Positions 1-5,151 of a DNA stretch of 5,151 bases are shown here, piece after piece (position 1 is the stretch's first letter; every line of letters begins with the position of its first letter). This DNA comes from VGWB01 sp964614245 (GTDB taxonomy: Bacteria; Bacteroidota; Ignavibacteria; UBA10030). Both the position numbers and the translations under genes were made by a program. The stretch covers positions 1-5,151 of the forward strand of contig CAZTKU010000200.1 of NCBI GenBank assembly GCA_964614245.1. The letters run 5' to 3'. Below the pieces are notes generated by a model. The model searched no databases. It saw only the letters and a program-made list of their open reading frames with translations, and was not told where the DNA came from.

Positions 1-44
1 GTAGCAGAAGAACATCCAAACGGACTTTTACCCAACCGCGAACC

Positions 45-2660
45 ATGAAATCTCTCTTCTCTTTGATGATCGTTCTGTTCCCCTCGTTGTGTGTGGGACA
101 AGCCACCCGCGGGTATGAGCAGCTCCCCGATAGAGTGAATGTCGCTCTGCCGGAAGGGATGCTGAGCATTTGTCCCTTGACTGACAATGCCGTTCGGATC
201 AAGTTCTTCAAAGATGTCGATGTTCGGGTGCCTGAACTTGTTTTCACTTCAGGTGTCCGGACTCCTGGGTTTATGGCCTCCGATTCACCTTCAACACTCG
301 AGGTGCGAATCAGAAACATCGTTGTCGCGCTCGACAAGCAAAAAGGCAGACTAGCTTTTAAAGATGGTTCGGGAAGAATATTCCTGCGCGAAAAGGCGGG
401 AACAAGGAAGTTGGTGCCTGACTCTGTCATGGGCGAACCGTGCCTCGTGGCAGGACTAAGTTTTGAATCTCCCGCCGACGAATACCTCTTTGGGTTGGGA
501 CAGTTTCAGGACGGACACTACAACATCAAAGGCATCAGCCGCCGCCTGACACAGGTGAACTCCCAGATCGCGATCCCGTTCGTATACTCGAGCAAAGGGT
601 ACGGATTGCTCTGGCATCAGTACGGGTTGACGGATTTCAACCCGGCCGACAATTCTATTCCGCTCGAGAAAAAAGTGCCATCAGCTGGTGAGGGCGAGAA
701 AATGGCTGAGGTGACGACTACTTCCGGGACGGTGAACATATCGCAGAACCAGACATTGTACGTGGGGAAGTTTGTCGTTCACGAGGATGGCGTCTACTCC
801 GTGTTTCTCGACCTCGGTGACATGGGCAACCGGCAGTATGTTACGATCGACGGCAAGCCGTGCATTGACGTGAGTAATTTTTGGCTTCCTCCTACTGCCA
901 GCGCACTGGTCCATCTTGGGGCAGGTGAACATCGAGTCCAGGTGATTTGCAAAGCAAGTAACACGCCTACGTTGTCGTGGGCACGCGTGAACTACGCGAC
1001 CACCTTTCGTTCACCCAATGCAAAATTGCTCGATTACGTCGTGTTCAATGGGCCGTCTGCCGACAGCGTTATCGCCACATACAGGAGCCTTTCTGGCCAC
1101 GTTCCCATGCTGCCGCGTTGGGCGTATGGTTTTTGGCAATGCCGTGAACGCTATACTTCAGGCAAAAATCTCGTGGAGACGGTTGAGGCATTCCGCAAGA
1201 AAAATATCCCAGTGGATGTCATCGTACAGGATTGGCAATACTGGGGCAATAATGGCTGGGGTGTCCCGCAATTTGACACAATAAATTACTCCAATCCGGC
1301 AGGTTTTATCGACAAGCTTCATCGTTTGAATGCCCACTTCAACATTTCAATATGGTCGAATCCGGACAAGAATTCCGCAATTGGAAAAGAGTACGTTTCG
1401 AAAAATCTCTACGTATCGGATAGTAAATGGTTGGACTATTTCAATCCGGTCACAAGGCAAACGTACTGGAATACTTTGAACGAGAATCTGTTTTCTTATG
1501 GCGTCGATTCATGGTGGATGGATGCGACCGAACCGGAGAACGATGCCCTGCACGGGATGAAGACCTACCTCGGGCCTGGAGATATCTATCGTCTTGCATA
1601 TCCGCTGTTTGTGAGTCAGGCGGTGTACGAGGGGCAGCGTAAGACAACATCCGAGAAACGAGTCTGCATCCTGACGCGCTCGGCGTTCCTCGGGCAACAG
1701 CGTTACGGTACGATCAACTGGTCGGGTGATGTCGGGGGAACTTGGGACGGCTTTAAACGACAGATTGTGGCGGGACTCAACTACACCATCACCGGGCTAC
1801 CATACTGGACCACCGACATTGGGGGCTTCTTCCGACCAGGACCCTCGCAATACACGGACAAGAAATACCACGACCTGCTCACTCGCTGGTACCAGTGGGG
1901 CGTCTTCAATCCCATCTTTCGAATTCACGGTTACCAATCGGAAACCGAACCTTGGAAGTACGGACCGACAGTTGAAGAAAACATGCGGAAGATGCTCGGT
2001 CTTCGCTATCGCTTGCTGCCGTATGTCTATTCCGAAGCATGGAAGATCACAAATGGTGGATCGACCGTGATGCGGCCCCTGGTCATGGACTTCCGTGAAG
2101 ATGCCTCTGCTTTGAATCATCCCTTTGAGTTCATGTTTGGCAAGGCGTTTTTAGTTGCTCCGGTTACCGAACCCGGCGTTACGGAGTGGGATGTGTATTT
2201 GCCGGCGCATGCTGTCTGGTTTGATTTCTGGACCGGCAAACGCTTCGATGGGGGACAGACGATACGAACTGCCGCTCCTCTGGACAAGATTCCACTCTTC
2301 GTCAGAGCAGGGTCAGTCGTTCCGATGGGGCCATTTATCCAATATTCCACAGAGAGCACTGATCCTATCGAAATCAGAATCTATCCGGGCGCAAATGGCG
2401 AGTTCACGCTCTATGAGGATGAGAACGACAACTACGGTTATGAGAAGGGAGTGTATTCGACTATCGAATTCAGGTGGAACGACAGCACGCACACGCTTAC
2501 TATCGGCAAGCGACGGGGAGACTTCCCCGGGATGGCCAAAACCAGGACGTTTCGCATCGTTGTCGTGGCTCCGGATCATGGGACGGGGGTGGCTGCGACG
2601 ACCAATGTTGACAAGGTGGAGAAATACGATGGCACTGAGATAGGCATGGTGTTGCGTTAG
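45..2660 (+). CDS. Secreted GH31 glycoside hydrolase, probable alpha-xylosidase, with PA14-like insert
   Basis: A predicted exported retaining alpha-glycosidase of 871 residues, most likely releasing alpha-linked xylose from xyloglucan-type oligosaccharides. Residues 1-20 form a Sec signal peptide (K2, hydrophobic core, likely cleavage near G18 or A20). The GH31 N-terminal beta-sandwich follows, with the typical GLGQ at 150-153. A PA14-like segment is inserted at about 216-322. The catalytic barrel starts near L356-P-R-W and carries GFWQCRERY (362-370), QDWQYW (395-400), nucleophile D493 in WWMDATEPE, acid/base D562 in NWSGDVGG, TTDIGGF (589-595) and FRIHG (625-629). A DUF5110-like domain lies at about 770-835. 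The WQCRERY and DATEPE forms resemble the alpha-xylosidase clade rather than classic alpha-glucosidases. Length fits PA14-containing members, and no frameshift is seen. The ATG at 45 is chosen for the signal peptide; no strong Shine-Dalgarno precedes it. Family is very secure. Xylosidase specificity is an inference, and alpha-glucosidase is the alternative. Confidence 0.93.
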   Translation: MKSLFSLMIVLFPSLCVGQATRGYEQLPDRVNVALPEGMLSICPLTDNAVRIKFFKDVDVRVPELVFTSGVRTPGFMASDSPSTLEVRIRNIVVALDKQKGRLAFKDGSGRIFLREKAGTRKLVPDSVMGEPCLVAGLSFESPADEYLFGLGQFQDGHYNIKGISRRLTQVNSQIAIPFVYSSKGYGLLWHQYGLTDFNPADNSIPLEKKVPSAGEGEKMAEVTTTSGTVNISQNQTLYVGKFVVHEDGVYSVFLDLGDMGNRQYVTIDGKPCIDVSNFWLPPTASALVHLGAGEHRVQVICKASNTPTLSWARVNYATTFRSPNAKLLDYVVFNGPSADSVIATYRSLSGHVPMLPRWAYGFWQCRERYTSGKNLVETVEAFRKKNIPVDVIVQDWQYWGNNGWGVPQFDTINYSNPAGFIDKLHRLNAHFNISIWSNPDKNSAIGKEYVSKNLYVSDSKWLDYFNPVTRQTYWNTLNENLFSYGVDSWWMDATEPENDALHGMKTYLGPGDIYRLAYPLFVSQAVYEGQRKTTSEKRVCILTRSAFLGQQRYGTINWSGDVGGTWDGFKRQIVAGLNYTITGLPYWTTDIGGFFRPGPSQYTDKKYHDLLTRWYQWGVFNPIFRIHGYQSETEPWKYGPTVEENMRKMLGLRYRLLPYVYSEAWKITNGGSTVMRPLVMDFREDASALNHPFEFMFGKAFLVAPVTEPGVTEWDVYLPAHAVWFDFWTGKRFDGGQTIRTAAPLDKIPLFVRAGSVVPMGPFIQYSTESTDPIEIRIYPGANGEFTLYEDENDNYGYEKGVYSTIEFRWNDSTHTLTIGKRRGDFPGMAKTRTFRIVVVAPDHGTGVAATTNVDKVEKYDGTEIGMVLR

Positions 2661-2715
2661 CATCTGAACCAACACATTGCCAAGGCAAGTCCATACCACG
2701 GACCGAAGCGGTATC

Positions 2716-2732
2716 GAGAGCGTCGCGCTCTC
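2716..2732 (+). terminator. GC-rich perfect hairpin between the GH31 and GH-A genes
   Basis: GAGAGCG (2716-2722) and CGCTCTC (2726-2732) are exact reverse complements separated by TCG, giving a 7-bp stem with a 3-base loop. A weaker outer pairing, ATACC (2693-2697) with GGTAT (2710-2714), lies just upstream. No T-tract follows, so a classical intrinsic terminator is not supported. It could be a Rho-associated pause site, an mRNA processing or stability element, or chance. It lies 55 bases after the GH31 stop and 34 bases before the next start. Confidence 0.35.
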
Positions 2733-2754
2733 AACTTCCACTGCAAAACAACCT

Positions 2755-2758
2755 GAGG
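2755..2758 (+). promoter_or_regulatory. Ribosome binding site of the GH-A gene (GAGG)
   Basis: A GAGG core ends 8 bases before the ATG at 2767. It supports that ATG over the in-frame TTG at 2677, which would add 30 mostly polar residues before the signal peptide and would run translation through the hairpin at 2716-2732. Confidence 0.55.
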
Positions 2759-2766
2759 CTGAACAT

Positions 2767-4002
2767 ATGAAAATGTCAATCGTCAGCATCGTTCTTCTCT
2801 TCGTTCTGATTGCTACAGGGAGCGCGGGTCCGCAAAAGGTTTCAAGGTTTAATTTCACAGGACCAAGGGATCCGTCGCTCATTCGGGGTTTCAACTATAC
2901 TCCTGCAAATGGAGATTCGCCGCGGGATCATATCGGCTGGTGGATCAATTATGATACGTCGACAATTGCGTTCGATCTAAACCTGGCAAAAAGTCTCAAC
3001 CTGAATCAAGTGCGCGTTTTCGTTCCTTATGCTCTGTACAAAGAAGATAGGGAAGCTCTTCCAGCAAAACTCAGGCATTTCGTACGAGAATGCCACAAGC
3101 GAGGCATGGGAGTCATGCCGGTCATAGGAAGTGGACCCTGGTTAAAGGATACAACTCTGCGCTCGCAAGGAAGAGAATGGGTTCAATACCTTGTCCGTGC
3201 ATTACGGGATGAACCGGGGCTTGCATTCTGGGACGTAATGAATGAACCTGACTGGCCTACAGCTCCCAAAGAAATGGTCTTGACGAAATTTGAAAATGCA
3301 AAATTCATGGCAAAGACTTTCCATGAGCGCGATCATAACACTCCTGTTACAATCGGGATGGCTTTTGTGGACGGTATGATTGAACTGGCAGACTATGTTG
3401 ATGTACTCCAGTTTCACGACTATATGCCTACTCGGGAACTGATCAGAAAGAATATCAGTCGGGCGAAAGAATTTGCTGCAAAAGCACGCAAGCCTTTGAT
3501 TAACGGTGAAATTGGATGTATTTGTCGCGCCAATCCGTACGACATAACCCTCCAGGAACACATGAAAGCAAAAGTAGGGTGGTATGTTTGGGAATTGATG
3601 ATCGTCCGTGAAGGATGGGGTCCCGTTCACGGCGTATTCTATGAAGATGGGAGCGTTCGCGATCCTTCAATCGCCGCTGCAATCATGGGTTTCTTCCGCA
3701 AACGAACTGCAGATATATTGCCCGCGGTGCCGGATCGAGAGGGCTGGGTTACGAGGGTCGTCGATAGCAGCTATACCTGGCTTAAAGATTCTGCCAGAAC
3801 CTGGAAGGATGGATTGGATATTGCTGAAACTGCTGCCCACCTTTTGGAAGCTGCAGAGCTCGCTCCCATGAGAATTCCACCCACATGGGAAGTTGAAAAA
3901 TTGCGCAACGGAGATGTAAATCTGAAGGCTCTGAAAGAACTGATTGTCAAATTCAAAGATCAGCTCGAGCCTATCAGATTGCCACAACGGCAGGACAATT
4001 GA
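2767..4002 (+). CDS. Secreted clan GH-A (cellulase superfamily, GH5-like) glycoside hydrolase of unknown specificity
   Basis: A predicted exported retaining beta-glycosidase of 411 residues. Residues 1-21 are a Sec signal peptide ending near GSAG. A (beta/alpha)8 barrel follows, at about 35-313. It begins with RGFNYTP and has the NQVRVFVPY strand with conserved R83, WDVMNEPD with putative acid/base E160, QFHDY with H217, INGEIGC with putative nucleophile E248, and a late-strand WEL (W275-E276). The two glutamates at the ends of barrel strands 4 and 7 are the clan GH-A signature. Relatives are usually annotated only as cellulase-family hydrolase or 1,4-beta-xylanase, and I cannot assign a GH5 subfamily or a substrate. 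Residues 314-411 form a mainly helical, charged tail that a minimal barrel does not need. The gene starts 106 bases after the GH31 stop on the same strand, so cotranscription is plausible. Hydrolase fold and catalytic pair are confident; endo-glucanase, mannanase or exo-acting roles all remain possible. Confidence 0.82.
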   Translation: MKMSIVSIVLLFVLIATGSAGPQKVSRFNFTGPRDPSLIRGFNYTPANGDSPRDHIGWWINYDTSTIAFDLNLAKSLNLNQVRVFVPYALYKEDREALPAKLRHFVRECHKRGMGVMPVIGSGPWLKDTTLRSQGREWVQYLVRALRDEPGLAFWDVMNEPDWPTAPKEMVLTKFENAKFMAKTFHERDHNTPVTIGMAFVDGMIELADYVDVLQFHDYMPTRELIRKNISRAKEFAAKARKPLINGEIGCICRANPYDITLQEHMKAKVGWYVWELMIVREGWGPVHGVFYEDGSVRDPSIAAAIMGFFRKRTADILPAVPDREGWVTRVVDSSYTWLKDSARTWKDGLDIAETAAHLLEAAELAPMRIPPTWEVEKLRNGDVNLKALKELIVKFKDQLEPIRLPQRQDN

Positions 4003-4032
4003 TGTCATCAACAAGTGCGACAAGACCAGAGC

Positions 4033-4051
4033 TGAATCAAAGGATGATTCA
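4033..4051 (+). repeat. Short inverted repeat after the GH-A gene
   Basis: TGAATCA (4033-4039) and TGATTCA (4045-4051) are exact reverse complements around AAGGA, giving a 7-bp AT-rich stem with a 5-base loop, 30 bases downstream of the GH-A stop codon. It is weak and has no T-tract. It may be a minor 3'-end structure or a protein-binding palindrome. Confidence 0.25.
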
Positions 4052-4090
4052 AGAGTGATCGAATCCTGAACTGATGTTCACCGCTACATT

Positions 4091-4126
4091 CCAAATGAAA
4101 CCGAAACCATCTGGTTTCATTCTTGG
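4091..4126 (+). terminator. Bulged 12-bp inverted repeat upstream of the fucosidase gene
   Basis: CCAA plus ATGAAACC (4091-4102) pairs with GGTTTCAT (4113-4120) and, after a 2-base bulge (TC), TTGG (4123-4126). The loop is 10 bases. The loop also begins with a second GAAACC (4103-4108), which could pair with the same GGTTTC with a 4-base loop, so two mutually exclusive stems share one 3' arm. No T-run follows. It sits about 90 bases after the GH-A stop and 52 bases before the fucosidase start, so it could be a terminator-like or 5'-leader element, or a palindromic operator. The structure is read directly; the function is inferred. Confidence 0.4.
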
Positions 4127-4164
4127 CACATATGCTCCGTGTAACTTGCTTCGTCAGTTTTGAA

Positions 4165-4169
4165 AAGGG
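4165..4169 (+). promoter_or_regulatory. Ribosome binding site of the GH29 gene (AAGGG)
   Basis: AAGGG lies 9 bases before the ATG at 4179, good Shine-Dalgarno spacing. It fixes the start of the fucosidase, which is also the codon that begins the signal peptide. Confidence 0.6.
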
Positions 4170-4178
4170 TAGACAGTT

Positions 4179-5151
4179 ATGAAATGTACAACTGCACTTA
4201 TTCTTGCCCTGGTCACGACAGGATTGGCCGGCAGAATCTCAGCTCAATCTCAAAGGCCGGATTTTCTTCCCAGCTTTGCTTCGTTGGAGAAGGCCAATCC
4301 TGTTCCCGAGTGGTTCAAAGATGCCAAGTTCGGCATCTATTTCCACTGGGGCGTATACACCGTTCCGGCATTTGCAAATGAATGGTATCCCCGTAGCATG
4401 TACATCAAAGGGTCGCCGGAAAACAAACACCATACGGAGGTCTACGGCGATGCGTCGGAGTGGCCGTACAGCAACTTCTTCACAGGAGCGAAGGACAAAC
4501 AAGGGCGTCTTGTGCAGTTTGCACCGAGGCTCAAATCAGAAGGGGGCAAATTCGACCCCGACGAATGGGCACAACTCTTTGCGGATGGAGGAGCCAAATT
4601 CGCCGGTCCGGTGGCTGAGCACCACGATGGCTTCTCGATGTGGGCAAGCAAGGTCAATCCCTGGAACGCAAAAGACATGGGACCAAAACTTGATCTGGTG
4701 GGACTGCTGACGGATGCAATCCGCAAAAAGAACATGAAGATAATCCTTTCTATGCATCATGCATACAATATCACCGGATACTATAACGTCGTTCCTCAAA
4801 CGAACGATCCAAAGCTTCAAATGCTCTATGGACAGCAGGGAAAAGAACCAAACGAGGCGTTCTGGTTAAGCAAGCACAAGGAAATCATCGACAGCTACAA
4901 ACCCGACATTCTTTGGCAGGATTTCAACTTGCAGGCTATTTCAGAGCCCGTTCGTCTAGGCTTCCTTGCCTACTACTACAACAAAGCAGCTGAATGGAAC
5001 AAAGAAGTGGTAGCGACATTTAAAGATGGCCTGAATAAGAAATGTGCCGTGCTGGACTACGAGCGCGGAGGTCCCGTCGATATCACAGATAACTACTGGC
5101 TCACCGATGATGCCATCAGCTCTTCAAGCTGGTGTTACACTGAGGGAATCG
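4179..5151 (+). CDS. Secreted GH29 alpha-L-fucosidase, partial (3' end outside window)
   Basis: The first 324 codons of a predicted exported alpha-L-fucosidase, which hydrolyses terminal alpha-L-fucose with retention of configuration. The frame is open to the last base of the window, so the C-terminus is missing by truncation, not by mutation. Residues 1-22 are a Sec signal peptide with likely cleavage after ISA. The GH29 barrel begins with EWFKDAKFGIYFHWG (44-58, with the fucose-contacting H56-W57). It continues with EWYPRSMY (68-75), AEHHDGFSMW (146-155, H148-H149), SMHHAY (191-196) and YKPDILWQD, where D248 sits at the family nucleophile position. The DYERGG segment (E295) followed by YWLTDDAISSSSWCY (306-320) is where the acid/base and sugar-pocket residues usually lie. 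The ATG is backed by an AAGGG ribosome site. The family is secure; linkage preference (alpha-1,2 versus 1,3/1,4, 1,6) and subfamily are not determinable here. Confidence 0.92.
   Translation, partial: MKCTTALILALVTTGLAGRISAQSQRPDFLPSFASLEKANPVPEWFKDAKFGIYFHWGVYTVPAFANEWYPRSMYIKGSPENKHHTEVYGDASEWPYSNFFTGAKDKQGRLVQFAPRLKSEGGKFDPDEWAQLFADGGAKFAGPVAEHHDGFSMWASKVNPWNAKDMGPKLDLVGLLTDAIRKKNMKIILSMHHAYNITGYYNVVPQTNDPKLQMLYGQQGKEPNEAFWLSKHKEIIDSYKPDILWQDFNLQAISEPVRLGFLAYYYNKAAEWNKEVVATFKDGLNKKCAVLDYERGGPVDITDNYWLTDDAISSSSWCYTEGI

Noticed and set aside
1..44. A possible promoter or ribosome site for the GH31 gene.
   Set aside because: No convincing -35/-10, -33/-7 or Shine-Dalgarno sequence is visible in this short stretch; any promoter may lie further upstream.
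45..89. A lipoprotein signal at C16 of the GH31 protein.
   Set aside because: The residue before the Cys is Leu, not Gly, Ala or Ser, so PSLC does not fit a lipobox; an ordinary Sec signal fits better.
2155..2643. A 162-residue + strand frame inside the GH31 gene.
   Set aside because: It is an alternate frame of the conserved GH31 C-terminal region, with an Arg/Ser-rich composition typical of shadow translation.
2677..2766. A 30-residue N-terminal extension of the GH-A protein from an in-frame TTG.
   Set aside because: It would place polar residues before the signal peptide and run through the hairpin at 2716-2732. The ATG at 2767 has a GAGG at good spacing.
2313..2894. A 193-residue reverse-strand open frame across the end of the GH31 gene and the start of the GH-A gene.
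   Set aside because: It is antisense to two strongly supported genes, has no recognisable domain and no convincing start context; it is a shadow frame.
4067..4080. A TGAAC/GTTCA inverted repeat with a 4-base spacer.
   Set aside because: A 5-bp AT-rich stem is expected by chance in a window of this size, and it lacks a T-tract.
4155..4162. CAGTTTTG resembling a Bacteroidota -7 element (TAnnTTTG) before the fucosidase.
   Set aside because: It mismatches the first base, lies only 16 bases from the ATG and overlaps the ribosome site region, and no -33 TTTG partner is at the right distance.
4204..4710. A 168-residue + strand frame over the start of the fucosidase gene.
   Set aside because: It is out of frame with the clear GH29 motifs and is low-complexity Ser/Arg/Thr sequence.

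Overview
The window holds three codirectional genes on the + strand. Each encodes a predicted secreted glycoside hydrolase with an N-terminal Sec-type signal peptide. The layout looks like part of a polysaccharide-utilisation cluster. The base composition is moderate, two genes have recognisable Shine-Dalgarno cores, and exported GH31, GH-A clan and GH29 enzymes occur side by side. This suggests a saccharolytic Gram-negative bacterium of the Bacteroidota or Verrucomicrobiota type. That placement is an inference from enzyme style: there is no rRNA, SusC/SusD pair or other phylogenetic marker here.

Layout: 1-44 is upstream sequence with no clear promoter. 45-2660 is a complete GH31 enzyme, most like the alpha-xylosidases, with a PA14-type beta-sandwich inserted before the catalytic barrel and a DUF5110-like domain after it. 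2661-2766 is a short intergenic region with a perfect GC-rich hairpin. 2767-4002 is a complete clan GH-A (cellulase-superfamily, GH5-like) TIM-barrel protein of unassigned specificity, with an unexplained helical C-terminal extension of about 98 residues. 4003-4178 is an intergenic region with a 12-bp bulged hairpin. 4179 to the window end is the first 324 codons of a GH29 alpha-L-fucosidase that is cut off by the window edge.

Taken together, an alpha-xylosidase, a possible endo- or exo-acting beta-glycanase and an alpha-L-fucosidase would fit stepwise removal of side chains and backbone cleavage of a fucosylated, xylose-branched plant glycan such as xyloglucan. This is a contextual inference, since neither the GH-A protein's substrate nor the fucosidase's linkage can be read from sequence. 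I found no mobile elements, CRISPR arrays, tRNAs, rRNAs or new defence or regulatory systems. The least explained item is the middle gene.
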